A stretch of 64,000 nt of DNA from Rahnella bonaserana. Lineage in GTDB: Bacteria > Pseudomonadota > Gammaproteobacteria > Enterobacterales > Enterobacteriaceae. This document shows, piece by piece, positions 26,322 to 35,887 of this stretch. The stretch covers positions 1 to 64,000 of the forward strand of contig NZ_JAFMOW010000065.1 in the NCBI RefSeq assembly GCF_019049675.1, given 5' to 3'. How positions within the stretch are numbered: the first letter of the stretch is position 1; each line of letters begins with the position of its first letter. The notes beneath the pieces are model-generated. The model was not told the origin of the DNA. It worked only from the letters and a program-made list of their open reading frames with translations, and ran no database searches. The position numbers and the translations under genes were made by a program.

Positions 26322-27158
26322 TTAACTGTTTATGGCTTCGTGTTCTTCACCGTATAACTGTTGCAAAATACCGTCAGTTAACTGTTCCGGATGACCATCG
26401 AAAATAATTTGCCCTTTAGCGATACCGATAACGCGGGTGCAATAATCTTTTACCAGCTCGACCGAGTGCAGGTTGACCATCACGGCAATATTTTCTTCAC
26501 TGACTTTTTTCAGCGCGTTCATGATGCGCAGCGTATTTTTCGGATCCAGCGACGCAACCGGCTCATCGGCCAGTAGAATTTTCGGGTTCTGCATCAGGGC
26601 ACGACAAATCGCCACACGTTGCATCTGACCACCGGAAAGGTTTTCAGCACGCTGCAACGCATGCGGCAGCATATGCAACCACTCGAGCAGAGATATCGCG
26701 CGGGCGCGGTCTTCGTCGTCAAACTGATTGAAGAAAGATTTGAATGTTGAGGTATGGCTCAGGCGGCCCAGCAGCACGTTAGTCAGCACATCCAGACGAG
26801 GAACCAGACAAAAATCCTGGAAAATCATCCCGCAACCCGAACGCCAGCGACGCAACGCTTTGCCGGTCAGCCCGGCCAGTTGCTGCTGCTCACCGTTTTC
26901 GTAATGACACACTACACTGCCATCGGTGAGCGGAATGGTACCGTTGAGTACGTGCAACAGAGTTGATTTTCCTGCGCCGGACCGGCCAATCACCGCCACG
27001 AACTCGCCCGCGTGCAGATCAAAATTGACGTCATTCAGGACGCGCTGACCTGATTTATAAGATTTCACCAGGCCTTTCACGTCCAGAACTTTGTTCAAAT
27101 GCTGTGGCCCGGTCTGAGGATATTCAGCCTGTGCCAGCTTAAGTTGAGCTTGCGCCAT
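26322..27158 (-). CDS. phnC: Phosphonate-type ABC transporter ATP-binding protein PhnC
   Basis: A 278-residue ATPase energising the PhnDE importer. Walker [12 protein letters not shown] at about residues 58-68, Q-loop [21 protein letters not shown], signature [15 protein letters not shown] at about 174-188, Walker [13 protein letters not shown] at about 194-205, and the switch histidine in VNLHSVEL. First gene of a four-gene operon, divergent from dld. All catalytic elements are intact. Confidence 0.92.
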   Translation of the reverse strand: MAQAQLKLAQAEYPQTGPQHLNKVLDVKGLVKSYKSGQRVLNDVNFDLHAGEFVAVIGRSGAGKSTLLHVLNGTIPLTDGSVVCHYENGEQQQLAGLTGKALRRWRSGCGMIFQDFCLVPRLDVLTNVLLGRLSHTSTFKSFFNQFDDEDRARAISLLEWLHMLPHALQRAENLSGGQMQRVAICRALMQNPKILLADEPVASLDPKNTLRIMNALKKVSEENIAVMVNLHSVELVKDYCTRVIGIAKGQIIFDGHPEQLTDGILQQLYGEEHEAINS

Positions 27159-27364
27159 GATGCTGTCTCTCGGTTGCTTTCATAATCTGGCGTTCATTAA
27201 GCGCGAGTTATATGACACATCAATGACGATTTAATGGACAGCATATGACAAAAATGCAACAGATTAAGCGAAATTACCTAACGGATATCCCGAATGGGGT
27301 TTAACTTAATAAGTATCATTTAAGTCTATGATTAGATGGCAACGCATTTAAAAAGGAAGATGAA

Positions 27365-29056
27365 ATGGATAATCAGTCACTCATCGCCATGCTCAAAGAG
27401 ATTGCTGGCAGCCGTCATGTTCTGACCGGAGACAGTAACACTGAGCGCTATCGCAAAGGATTTCGTTCAGGTGGCGGCAAAGCGCTGGCTGTGGTATTTC
27501 CGCAAACGCTGCTGCAACAATGGCAACTGCTCAAAGCCTGTATCGCCGCTGATAAGATTGTCATTATGCAGGCCGCTAATACCGGGCTGACCGAAGGTTC
27601 AACGCCAAGCGGCGATGATTATGATCGCGATATCGTCATTTTCAGTACCCTCAAACTTGATCAAATTCAGTTGCTCGACGGTGGGCATCAGGTGATCGGC
27701 TTCCCCGGCAGTACGCTCTATAAGCTGGAGAAAATCCTCAAACCTTATAACCGTGAACCGCATTCGGTAATTGGCTCGTCGTGCATCGGTGCATCGGTCG
27801 TCGGAGGGATTTGCAATAATTCCGGTGGTTCACTGGTGAAACGCGGCCCGGCGTATACCGAAATGGCGCTTTATGCGCAGATAGACGCACAAGGTGAATT
27901 ACGCCTGATTAACCATCTTGGGATTAATCTTGGCGAAACGCCGGAAGAAATACTGACGCGACTGGAAAAAGCAGATTATCTGGAAAGTGACATTCTGCAC
28001 GATCAGCGTCTGGCGTCTGATCATGATTATGCTGCACGGGTGCGTGAAGTGGACGCGGATACGCCTTCGCGTTTTAACGCCGATGAGCGACGTCTGTTTG
28101 AAGCCTCGGGTTGCGCCGGAAAACTGGCCGTTTTCGCCGTACGTCTGGACACCTTCCCGGCTGAAACTCAGCAGCAGGTATTCTATATCGGCACCAATGA
28201 CACGGCGGTGCTGACCGAATTACGTCGTCAGATCTTGCGTGATTTTGCGAATCTGCCGGTGGCCGGTGAATACATGCATCGGGATATTTTCGATATCACT
28301 GAAGTGTACGGCAAAGACACGTTCATGATGATCGATAAACTTGGCACAGACAAAATGCCGGACATGTTTACCGCTAAAGGGAAGTTCGATGCGCATGCCA
28401 GTAAAGTCCCTTTCCTGCCGAAAAACTTCAGCGACCGCGTTATGCAGTGTCTGAGCAAAGCTTTGCCAAATCACCTTCCGCCACGCATGAAGCAGTACCG
28501 CGACCGGTTTGAACATCATTTACTGCTGAAAATGTCAGGCCCTGGCATTGATGAAGCCAGAACATTTCTGACGCGTTTCTTCAGTGAGGGTCAGGGTGAT
28601 TTCTTTATCTGCTCGGCGGACGAGGGCAAAAAAGCGTTCCTGCACCGTTTCGCCGCAGCCGGTGCTGCTGTGCGCTATCACGCGGTACATGAAAAAGAAG
28701 TGGAAGATATTCTGGCACTGGATATCGCACTGCGCCGTAACGACCGCGACTGGTTCGAAACATTGCCGGAAGATATCGACAATCAGCTGGTGGCAAAACT
28801 GTATTACGGCCATTTCATGTGCCACGTTTTCCATCAGGATTACATTGTCAAAAAAGGTACGAACAGTAAGGCGCTGAAACACCGGATGCTTGAACTGCTC
28901 GATGCCAAAGGCGCGGAATATCCGGCCGAGCATAACGTCGGACATCTGTATCTGGCAAAACCGCATCTGAAAGAGTTCTACCGGCAGGCCGACCCAACCA
29001 ACAGCTTCAATCCGGGTATCGGGAAAACCAGTAAGATGAAAAACTGGCAGGAATAA
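27365..29056 (+). CDS. dld: Quinone-dependent D-lactate dehydrogenase
   Basis: A 563-residue FAD enzyme at the inner face of the cytoplasmic membrane that oxidises D-lactate to pyruvate and passes electrons to quinone. The N-terminal FAD-binding PCMH domain carries ANTGLTEGSTPSGDDYDRD and GSSCIGASVVGGICNNSGGS; the C-terminal membrane-binding part and VGHLYLAKPHLKEFYRQADP follow E. coli Dld. AAAGGAAGA precedes the ATG. A long imperfect hairpin lies just downstream. Confidence 0.95.
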   Translation: MDNQSLIAMLKEIAGSRHVLTGDSNTERYRKGFRSGGGKALAVVFPQTLLQQWQLLKACIAADKIVIMQAANTGLTEGSTPSGDDYDRDIVIFSTLKLDQIQLLDGGHQVIGFPGSTLYKLEKILKPYNREPHSVIGSSCIGASVVGGICNNSGGSLVKRGPAYTEMALYAQIDAQGELRLINHLGINLGETPEEILTRLEKADYLESDILHDQRLASDHDYAARVREVDADTPSRFNADERRLFEASGCAGKLAVFAVRLDTFPAETQQQVFYIGTNDTAVLTELRRQILRDFANLPVAGEYMHRDIFDITEVYGKDTFMMIDKLGTDKMPDMFTAKGKFDAHASKVPFLPKNFSDRVMQCLSKALPNHLPPRMKQYRDRFEHHLLLKMSGPGIDEARTFLTRFFSEGQGDFFICSADEGKKAFLHRFAAAGAAVRYHAVHEKEVEDILALDIALRRNDRDWFETLPEDIDNQLVAKLYYGHFMCHVFHQDYIVKKGTNSKALKHRMLELLDAKGAEYPAEHNVGHLYLAKPHLKEFYRQADPTNSFNPGIGKTSKMKNWQE

Positions 29057-29093
29057 TGTCTTTCAAAAGAGGAATGGCGTAGTCGGCGCAGGC

Positions 29094-29172
29094 AATTTGT
29101 TCCCGGACAGCGCGGAGGACCCGGAGCGTACATCAAGTACGTGAGGGTCCGAGCACTGCCCGGGGGCAAAAT
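29094..29172. repeat. Long imperfect palindrome downstream of dld
   Basis: The two arms (about 29094-29131 and 29137-29172) fold into a single long hairpin around CATCAA. Paired segments include TTGTTCCCGG with CCGGGGGCAA, GGACCC with GGGTCC, and GCGTAC with GTACGT. It lies between the convergent dld and yohC. It looks like a dispersed palindromic repeat that may also end transcription, but no second copy is in this window. Confidence 0.65.
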
Positions 29173-29194
29173 GGCAAGTAAGATAGCCATTAAG

Positions 29195-29785
29195 TTAAAA
29201 TAACTGTGTTCCGTAACCCCACATAATCACCGTCAGAGCCAGAAGTAGCTCTAATACCAGAACGCCCATTGCCAGCGTTGAACTGGAGAACAGGAACCCT
29301 TCGCGACGGTCGATATTCAGGAAGTTAGGAATGCCGAGATACAACAAGTATCCGCTGTAACACAGTCCGATGATGCCGACGAACAGACATAACCAGACCA
29401 TCGGATAAAGCGCAACAAGACCGCTGAGGAACATCGGCGTGGCAACATAACCGGCAAACACGATGCAGCTGTTGAGTGTCGGGCGGCTGTCATAACGACG
29501 TGCCATCCAGTAGATAATGCGCCCCATCAGTGCGACTGCGGCGAGCATCAGAACATAGAAGATAACGGCGATATATGACGCGGTGAACATGGAAACCATC
29601 AGCGTCTGACCGTCACCGAAATTCCAGCCCAACTGTGTTGTACCGATAAACGAACAGACAACCGGGATCAACGCCATTAAAAGAACATGGTGGGAATACA
29701 CATGTGAAACGGTTTCCCGCTCACGCTGGATTTGCTGCAGTTCGGGACCAGGATGGGATAACAGTCCCCAGACATGATTTGCCAT
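29195..29785 (-). CDS. yohC: Yip1-family inner-membrane protein YohC
   Basis: A 196-residue protein with five predicted membrane spans. IPVVCSFIGTTQLGWNFGDG, CIVFAGYVATPMFLSGLVAL and LYLGIPNFLNI are near-identical to E. coli YohC. No function is established; distant eukaryotic Yip1 relatives act in membrane traffic. The start at 29785 has AAGGGGGTG upstream; the open frame to 29854 adds 23 unlikely residues. Confidence 0.9.
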   Translation of the reverse strand: MANHVWGLLSHPGPELQQIQRERETVSHVYSHHVLLMALIPVVCSFIGTTQLGWNFGDGQTLMVSMFTASYIAVIFYVLMLAAVALMGRIIYWMARRYDSRPTLNSCIVFAGYVATPMFLSGLVALYPMVWLCLFVGIIGLCYSGYLLYLGIPNFLNIDRREGFLFSSSTLAMGVLVLELLLALTVIMWGYGTQLF

Positions 29786-29963
29786 GAAACACCCCCTTGT
29801 ACGCCGAAAGCCGCCAGCGGCGTGCAGTGATAGACCTTCGGGAATGCCCGTCACACAAGGGCACCAGGAAGGTGGCGACTTGTCTATATTATAGTCGTTA
29901 TTGCCAGTTTTGCTGCTGCGACCAACCCAATGAAATCAGCGATTGACCGCAGCAGGCCCCCCT

Positions 29964-30644
29964 TTAATGGATAAAGCGAGCGGCTGTAAATGTTGCACCT
30001 ACCAATACCAGCATCATGCTGATAATCCAGCGAGTCTGTTTGATCATAAGCCCGTAAAACATTGTTTGCATCGAAGTTATTGAAGCTTCGACCTTCTCAA
30101 AGCGCTCATCCATACGATCAAACTGTTTATCGACTCTTTCAAACCGCTTATCGACTTTTTCGAACTGTTTATCGACCCTTTCAAATTGCTTATCCACCTG
30201 TTCAAACTGTTTATTCACTTGTTCGAACTGTTTATCCACCTGTTCGAACTGTTTATCGATCCGTACAAAATGATCGTCAATTCTCAGCAGATGCCCATCG
30301 ATGCGGGAGATGCTCTGTTCAGTTTTTCCAACACGCACACCGATATCTGTTATCGCTTCAGTGAGCGTGACCATCTGATATTCCAGTTTGCCGACCCGCA
30401 GATTAGTTTCGGTGACCACTTCCGTCAGCTGAGTGACCTGCTGCTCCACCTTCCCAACCCGCAAATTGAGTCCGGCAATTTCCTCACCGTTTTTGATCCC
30501 TTGTTTTTCAATACTGTTGATCTGATTTTGCATGAGCTTTTCCATGAGCAATTTTCCTTTGTATTCTTCCGGCCAGGCAGGGGCACCGGGAAAGTAGAGC
30601 ATCGGATTGACGGGCGAGATTTCCATTGTGCTGAGCTGAAACAT
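29964..30644 (-). CDS. Heptad-repeat coiled-coil protein with C-terminal membrane anchor
   Basis: 226 residues with an unusual layout. About residues 60-115 contain 21-residue repeats beginning NLRVGK; residues 128-190 are nine consecutive heptads of the type VDKQFEQ, an ideal parallel coiled coil; a single membrane helix (about 205-222, WIISMMLVLVGATFTAA) ends the protein, leaving a tiny tail. There is no signal peptide, so the rod probably lies in the cytoplasm. It recalls DUF1640/CCDC90-like tail-anchored coiled-coil proteins, but this is only a resemblance. Function is unknown; it is a single gene. Confidence 0.75.
   Translation of the reverse strand: MFQLSTMEISPVNPMLYFPGAPAWPEEYKGKLLMEKLMQNQINSIEKQGIKNGEEIAGLNLRVGKVEQQVTQLTEVVTETNLRVGKLEYQMVTLTEAITDIGVRVGKTEQSISRIDGHLLRIDDHFVRIDKQFEQVDKQFEQVNKQFEQVDKQFERVDKQFEKVDKRFERVDKQFDRMDERFEKVEASITSMQTMFYGLMIKQTRWIISMMLVLVGATFTAARFIH
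30093..30263. repeat. 21-bp tandem repeats encoding the heptads
   Basis: About eight in-frame 21-bp units with the core AACTGTTTATCGACC (plus strand) encode VDKQFEQ-type heptads. Neighbouring units differ by only a few bases, so unit number could change by slippage without breaking the frame. Confidence 0.8.
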
Positions 30645-30811
30645 GGCTGTTGTCCCTCACATGAGCTTTCCCTGTTTAGAAATTCTTAATTCTGGGGGGA
30701 TTTTGCGCTGTATATATAACCATATCAAATCAATCTCCTTCTCGATTCAAATCCCACTGCTTATGTATCTATGTTTCGAAAGCTTACATTTAGACGGTGA
30801 ATTAAAACCAA

Positions 30812-30840
30812 CAAAAAGAGCCTCTTACAAGGCTCTTTAA
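30812..30840 (-). terminator. Terminator of the dehydrogenase operon
   Basis: On the minus strand AAAGAGCC and GGCTCTTT (30838-30831 and 30822-30815) form the stem, followed by TTTTTG. Confidence 0.75.
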
Positions 30841-30866
30841 ACTTTATTGCTTACGTTCGTTTTCGT

Positions 30867-32177
30867 TTATTGCTGATCGGGATTATGCAATGCTGCCGCG
30901 CCCTGCTGAGATTTACGTGCTTTCGCCACGTCATCTTTGCTGACCGCCGGAGCCTGATTTCCCCATGCGTTGCGGATATACGTACTGACATCCGCCATCT
31001 GCTGATCGGTCAGTTTCCAGCCGAACTCAGGCATGTCGGCGCTGGTCGGATTGCTGGCCGTTGCCGCACCCTGCCCGCCGTTCATCAGTACGTGCAGAAT
31101 GTTAGTCGGCTGAGTGGCCTGAACGCCGTTATTCCCTTTCAGGGCAGGGATCATGTTGCGTACCCCGTCACCGGAATTCTGATGGCATGCCGCGCAGTTA
31201 TCAGCGTAGAGTTCTTTGCCGTTGGCCATCGCTGAATTTGCGGCTAAAGGTGCGGAATCATCTTTGCTGCCCGGCAAACTTTTCAGGTAAACCGCGATGG
31301 CATGCAGATCTGAATCCGACAAATGCTGCAGGGAATTCGTGACCGCTTCTGCCATCGGACCGGCAGCCACGGTACGCGAGTTAGCCCCGGTTTTCAGGTA
31401 CTGCACCACTTCATCATTGCTCCAGTCGCCAATGCCCTGACGGCGATTGCCGGTGATTTCCGGCGCGAACCAGCCCTGCAATTCTCCGCCCTGCAGATGC
31501 ACACCAAAGTTATCGCCGCCCAGCGGATTTTTAGCGGTATGGCACGATGTACAGTGCCCCAGCCCTTCCACCAGATACGCGCCGCGATTCCATTCTGCCG
31601 ACTGCGACGGGTCCGCTTTAAACGGTGCCGTATCCAGGAACAACAGGTTCCACCCAAACATCATCAGACGGATGTTATACGGGAACGGCAAATCAGTTTT
31701 CAGGCCGTCGTAGTGCACGGCAGGCACGGTATCCAGATACGCCTTAATGTCCTTCAAATCCTGATCGCTGACTTTGGCGTAAACGTTGTATGGCATCGCC
31801 GGATACAGATTTTCGCCATTGATCCCTTTGCCGTTGCGCACTGCATTAATGAACTGCTGATCGGTCCAGCCACCAATACCGGTTTCTTTATCCGGCGTGA
31901 TGTTGGTGGCGTAAATGGTACCGAACGGCGTATTCAGCCCGTAGCCGCCCGCAAAAGGTTTACCGCCGCCCGGCGCGGTGTGGCAGGCCACGCAGTCCCC
32001 TGCCAGTGCCAGATATTTTCCGCGCTCAATGGCAGTTTTGCCGGTCATAGCTGCCGCAGCCGGAGCCTGAAAATCGCCTGACTGACTGGCATTGTGCCAG
32101 GTTTTAAAACCAGCAAAGCCCAGCCCGCCGATGACAACCACGCCCGCAATAATTGCTAATGTCTTTTTCACGCTCAT
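30867..32177 (-). CDS. Membrane-bound gluconate/alcohol dehydrogenase, triheme cytochrome c subunit
   Basis: 436 residues. A membrane-targeting N-terminus (LAIIAGVVVIGGLGFAGF) is followed by three cytochrome c domains with heme sites CVACH (62-66), CTSCH (209-213) and CAACH (328-332). Such subunits carry electrons from a periplasmic FAD dehydrogenase to ubiquinone. It is the last gene of the three-gene operon, 2 bp after the flavoprotein gene, and is followed by a terminator. Family: gluconate 2-dehydrogenase/sorbitol dehydrogenase type. Confidence 0.9.
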   Translation of the reverse strand: MSVKKTLAIIAGVVVIGGLGFAGFKTWHNASQSGDFQAPAAAAMTGKTAIERGKYLALAGDCVACHTAPGGGKPFAGGYGLNTPFGTIYATNITPDKETGIGGWTDQQFINAVRNGKGINGENLYPAMPYNVYAKVSDQDLKDIKAYLDTVPAVHYDGLKTDLPFPYNIRLMMFGWNLLFLDTAPFKADPSQSAEWNRGAYLVEGLGHCTSCHTAKNPLGGDNFGVHLQGGELQGWFAPEITGNRRQGIGDWSNDEVVQYLKTGANSRTVAAGPMAEAVTNSLQHLSDSDLHAIAVYLKSLPGSKDDSAPLAANSAMANGKELYADNCAACHQNSGDGVRNMIPALKGNNGVQATQPTNILHVLMNGGQGAATASNPTSADMPEFGWKLTDQQMADVSTYIRNAWGNQAPAVSKDDVAKARKSQQGAAALHNPDQQ

Positions 32178-32179
32178 GC

Positions 32180-33952
32180 TTAAACCCTCACCAGCGGACC
32201 AGGAGATTTCAGATACTGGGTTTTAATGGCTTCGGCTGCCCACAAGGTCAGCGCCCCAACGGTCCCGGTCGGGTTATATCCACCATTATTCGCAAAGGCT
32301 GAAGCGCCGCAGACAAAGACGTTATGCACATCCCAGCTTTGCAGATAGCGGTTTACCGCGCTGGTTTTCGGATCGTCGCCCATGCACGCGCCACCGGTGG
32401 TATGCGAGGAAAGGTTATCCATCGGTGAGAACGGTTTAGCAGTCGGCTCCTGACGCACAACGGTTTTTGCGCCCATCGCGTGCGCAATTTCAACCGAGCG
32501 GTCTGCCATAAATTTCGCTGAGCGTTTGTCGTTTTCGATCCAGTCGAAGGTCACGCGCAGCAGCGGCTGACCGTGACGGTCTTTGTATTGCGGATCCAAA
32601 TCGAGGAATACATCGCGGTGCGGGTAGCTGTTCCCCATGCAATAGATGTTGTTGTAGTTCTGGTAGCTGTGTTTGACGGCTTTTTTCCAGTCGGCGCCCC
32701 AGCGCGGGGTGCCCGGCGGAACATTATTGGAATAGCCAATCGGACGCCCGTTGGTTGAATGCACCAGCGCCACACCGCCGCCGATAAAATCGTGGTGGGT
32801 GTGATCGAAGTTGTCGCCGTTGAAATCGTCAATTGCCTGCGACAGCGCACCGGCACCGATAAACGGATTCATCATTTCATCTTCAAAGAAGAAGCCTGCG
32901 CCGGAAATAGTCTGGTAAGCATAATTACGCCCGACCACGCCTTCGCCGGTTTTATGGTCGTAAGGTTTGCCGATGCCGGAAAGCAGCATCAGGCGCACGT
33001 TATCCATCTGGTAAGCCGAAATCACCACGATGTCAGCCGGTTGTTCCCACACCACGCCGTCGCTGCCGATAAAGGTCACGCCGGTGGCGGTTTTGCCATC
33101 CGCTGCTTTGTTTACGCGCAACACTTCAGATTCGGTGATCACTGTGAAATTCGGGCGTTGCATGACGGCTGGCAAAATACAGGCGTTGGGACTGCTTTTC
33201 GACCAGTTACCGCAGCCGAAGAATTCGCAGTAACCACAGTAGGTGCAAGGCGCCATATTGATGCCCAGCGGGTTGGTATAGGCGTCAGACGTGTTGCCCG
33301 CAGGCACGGCAAACGGGTGATAACCCATCTCGCGGGTGGCTTTATCGAAGATCATCGACAGCTGGGTGCGTTTGAGCGGCGGCAGCGGATAATCGCGGCT
33401 GCGCGGTCCTTCGAAGACATTACCGCCTTCAATTTTTTCGCCCTTAATGTTACCCGCTTTCCCGGAGGTGCCCGCATAGCGTTCGAATTTGTCGTAGAAC
33501 GGTTCCACGTCATCAAAGGTCACGCCCCAGTCCTGCACCTGCATGCCTTCGAGGAATTTATTCTTACCGTAACGCTCAACCGTCTGGCTGTAACTCTGGA
33601 AATCGTACGGCAGGAAGCGCCAGGTCATGCCATTCCAGTGCGTACCTGCGCCGCCGACATTCATGCCAAACTGGTAGGTATTAAATTCACGCAGCGGTAA
33701 CGCTTGCTGGATCGGGTTGTTACGGAACGTCAGGGTTTCCACCGCCGTCGGCTGCATGATTGCGCGACGGCTTACGAAGCGCAGCTCATCGGTATCAATG
33801 GTGGTCGGGAAATCGTTGCTGGTGTCACGCCATGAACCGCGCTCAATTGCCACCACATTCAGCCCTGCCAGCGTCAGCTCATTCGCCATCAGCGACCCCG
33901 CCCAACCCAGGCCGACGATGACCGCATCGACCTTTTCACGTTTATTACTCAT
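32180..33952 (-). CDS. Membrane-bound gluconate 2-dehydrogenase-type flavoprotein subunit (GMC family)
   Basis: A 590-residue GMC oxidoreductase. The FAD-binding dinucleotide motif VGLGWAGSLMANEL is at about residues 13-26, the cysteine-containing stretch CTYCGYCEFFGCGNW at about 237-251, and the C-terminal NPTGTVGALTLWAAE with the active-site region preceding it. Oxidation of D-gluconate to 2-ketogluconate in the periplasm is the leading guess; 2-ketogluconate or polyols are alternatives. The protein has no signal peptide of its own and would be exported with the Tat-signal small subunit. Confidence 0.88.
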   Translation of the reverse strand: MSNKREKVDAVIVGLGWAGSLMANELTLAGLNVVAIERGSWRDTSNDFPTTIDTDELRFVSRRAIMQPTAVETLTFRNNPIQQALPLREFNTYQFGMNVGGAGTHWNGMTWRFLPYDFQSYSQTVERYGKNKFLEGMQVQDWGVTFDDVEPFYDKFERYAGTSGKAGNIKGEKIEGGNVFEGPRSRDYPLPPLKRTQLSMIFDKATREMGYHPFAVPAGNTSDAYTNPLGINMAPCTYCGYCEFFGCGNWSKSSPNACILPAVMQRPNFTVITESEVLRVNKAADGKTATGVTFIGSDGVVWEQPADIVVISAYQMDNVRLMLLSGIGKPYDHKTGEGVVGRNYAYQTISGAGFFFEDEMMNPFIGAGALSQAIDDFNGDNFDHTHHDFIGGGVALVHSTNGRPIGYSNNVPPGTPRWGADWKKAVKHSYQNYNNIYCMGNSYPHRDVFLDLDPQYKDRHGQPLLRVTFDWIENDKRSAKFMADRSVEIAHAMGAKTVVRQEPTAKPFSPMDNLSSHTTGGACMGDDPKTSAVNRYLQSWDVHNVFVCGASAFANNGGYNPTGTVGALTLWAAEAIKTQYLKSPGPLVRV

Positions 33953-34007
33953 AAGACATTTACTCCTGCAAAAATCAATTCAATCAATGACCGTTCATAA
34001 GCGGTTT

Positions 34008-34727
34008 TTATGATTTTTCGTATTGGGACAGCATGCTGACCGGCTCGATATGCAGGTCTTCGCCGCGACGGTCGATGACATCACGGAAGTCATAACGCGC
34101 ACCGGGGAATCCGAGCATTTTCCAGCTCGCCATATCTTTGTTGCCGCCATATAACGGATCAGAGAAAAAGCCCTCACGCATGTTTTGCACTAACATGTTG
34201 AAGAACAACTGACCGTTGACGCCTTCCAGCGGGATCTCGCCGGATTCCACACGGCGCAGTAAATCGTCCTGCTGTTCGCCGGTCAGCTGGACAAAGGTTT
34301 TCCCGCCATTGCGCGATTTCGCGATGTTATTCAGCGCCGTCAGGCCCAGTTTGTAGCGCTCGGCTGGCGTGTCTTTATATTGCGGTCCGGCTTGCGGCAG
34401 CCCGTCCTGAATCACCGGTCCGAGACGATAGGTGGTCACGGCTTTGCCGTAATCGCCGCTCAGCTGACGATCCAGAAACACTGCGCAACCGGCCTCTTTT
34501 CCACCGATGCTGAGTTCATCCGCCGGAATGATGCGGTCGGCCAGGGTTTCCACCAGGCTGACTTCTTCGGGCGTGAAAAAGGTCCATTCACCGGCGACCA
34601 CCGGTTTTGGCGGACGAACCGAATGGATAATCCACGGCATACCACCGGAGAAAATTTTGGCTTTAACCTTCAGCGCGGTGCTGAATAACAGCACCGCCAT
34701 AGAGGTCAGAAAATGTCTGCGTTTCAC
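34008..34727 (-). CDS. Gluconate 2-dehydrogenase-type small (gamma) subunit with Tat signal
   Basis: 239 residues of the gluconate 2-dehydrogenase subunit 3 family. The start is GTG at 34727: AGGAG lies 7 nt before it and the protein then begins VKRRHFLTSMAVLLFSTAL, a twin-arginine signal. The later segment ETLADRIIPADELSIGGKEAG is the family hallmark. It is first in the operon, and its Tat signal probably exports the folded flavoprotein in a hitchhiker complex (known for the family). Confidence 0.88.
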   Translation of the reverse strand: MKRRHFLTSMAVLLFSTALKVKAKIFSGGMPWIIHSVRPPKPVVAGEWTFFTPEEVSLVETLADRIIPADELSIGGKEAGCAVFLDRQLSGDYGKAVTTYRLGPVIQDGLPQAGPQYKDTPAERYKLGLTALNNIAKSRNGGKTFVQLTGEQQDDLLRRVESGEIPLEGVNGQLFFNMLVQNMREGFFSDPLYGGNKDMASWKMLGFPGARYDFRDVIDRRGEDLHIEPVSMLSQYEKS

Positions 34728-34992
34728 GATTAAACTCCTGTTGACGGGGTCTGACGGGGAAGTACCCACATCTGTGGTGGGCTTTTATTTTGTGACGGAG
34801 ATTATACGAAGATGTTAGGCGAAAGTAAGATATTTTGAACCAACTGGTACATACTTTATTTGTTTTAAATCAATGAATTATTTAATTAGTAGTGAGTGCG
34901 TACACTAACTAACAAATTTTTACAGGCAAAAAAGCCTGCATACCGGTTAAAAAGTCATTAACGTAAAGGCACGCATCACACAGGAGAATCAC

Positions 34993-35622
34993 ATGCGCAT
35001 CACCTGTTTACACACGGCCGACAGCAATATTGCGGTGTTTGAAAATACCGCGCAGGCGCTTGGGCTGAATCAGCATCAGTTTGTCCATATCTCCCGGCCT
35101 GATTTGCTCGCCGCAGCAGAAAAGGCCGGCGGACTGACCGAGGAAATCCGTCAGCAAACTGCAGATGTATTGCTGGCTTTGAGTGAAAATGCTGACTGCG
35201 TTTTACTCACCTGTTCAACGCTGGGCTCAGCGGCAACGCTTGCCAGCAAAACAGCCGCGGTACGGGTGGTGCGAGTCGATCAGGCGCTGGCAGAACTGGC
35301 CATGAAAACGGCAGGCAAGGTGGTCGCGCTGTGTGCGGTCGACACGACGCTTGAGCCGACGCGAGAGTTATTCGCACAGGTGGAAAAACATCCACAGGCA
35401 CAGCTTGAAATCCGTCTGGTAACGGGTGCGTGGGAAAAGTTTAAGCAGGGTGATCTGGCCGGGTATTTACAGGCCATCGCGGCAGCGGCAGATGCGCAAT
35501 ATTTGAAAGGTGCGGATTGCGTGGTGCTGGCTCAGGCTTCAATGACCGGTGCGGCCCAGCTGACACAAATGGGCAAACCGCTCACCAGCCCCGAATGTGG
35601 TTTACGCGCGGTGCTGGCCTGA
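34993..35622 (+). CDS. Asp/Glu racemase superfamily protein with one catalytic cysteine
   Basis: 209 residues. The first catalytic cysteine is present in LLTCSTLGSA (C74). The second, normally in a late VxLxCT/S motif, is replaced: the equivalent region reads VVLAQASMTG (177-186). A two-base racemase mechanism is therefore doubtful; a one-cysteine reaction like that of arylmalonate decarboxylase, or a non-racemase role, is possible. CAGGAGAATCAC precedes the ATG. It is followed by yohP, 109 bp downstream. Confidence 0.75.
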   Translation: MRITCLHTADSNIAVFENTAQALGLNQHQFVHISRPDLLAAAEKAGGLTEEIRQQTADVLLALSENADCVLLTCSTLGSAATLASKTAAVRVVRVDQALAELAMKTAGKVVALCAVDTTLEPTRELFAQVEKHPQAQLEIRLVTGAWEKFKQGDLAGYLQAIAAAADAQYLKGADCVVLAQASMTGAAQLTQMGKPLTSPECGLRAVLA

Positions 35623-35731
35623 AAAACAGCGGGCAAAAAGCAAAAACGCAGGCAGACGCTATACTGATAAGGAATATCATTGGCTTAGCCGGACGGCCGA
35701 TGATGACTGAAAAGTATGTTAAGGAGAAAAC

Positions 35732-35815
35732 ATGAAAATTATTCTGTGGATCATCGCCATCATCTTTATCGTCGGCCTGCTGACCCTCACTGGGGTGTTT
35801 AAACTGATTTTCTGA
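35732..35815 (+). CDS. yohP: 27-residue membrane protein YohP
   Basis: A tiny single-span protein: MKIILWIIAIIFIVGLL, then TLTGVFKLIF. It matches E. coli YohP (27 residues, same beginning MKIILW and ending TGVFK-IF), an inner-membrane microprotein used as a model for post-translational SRP-dependent insertion. AAGGAG is 5 nt before the ATG. An intrinsic terminator follows directly. In E. coli yohP is near dusC, which is also in this neighbourhood. Confidence 0.9.
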   Translation: MKIILWIIAIIFIVGLLTLTGVFKLIF

Positions 35816-35838
35816 TCATCAATTTATTCCCTGCAAAC

Positions 35839-35867
35839 AAAAAGTCCGGCACATGGCCGGACTTTTT
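35839..35867 (+). terminator. Terminator of yohP
   Basis: AAAAAGTCCGGC, loop ACAT, GGCCGGACTTTTT (35839-35867): a strong stem with a T-run. Confidence 0.88.
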
Positions 35868-35887
35868 CATTTATCAGCGATTGCTGA

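Noticed and set aside
30093-30263. Regular 21-bp repeats resembling a small CRISPR array
   Set aside because: The units abut without spacers and encode in-frame heptads of a coiled-coil protein; there are no cas genes.
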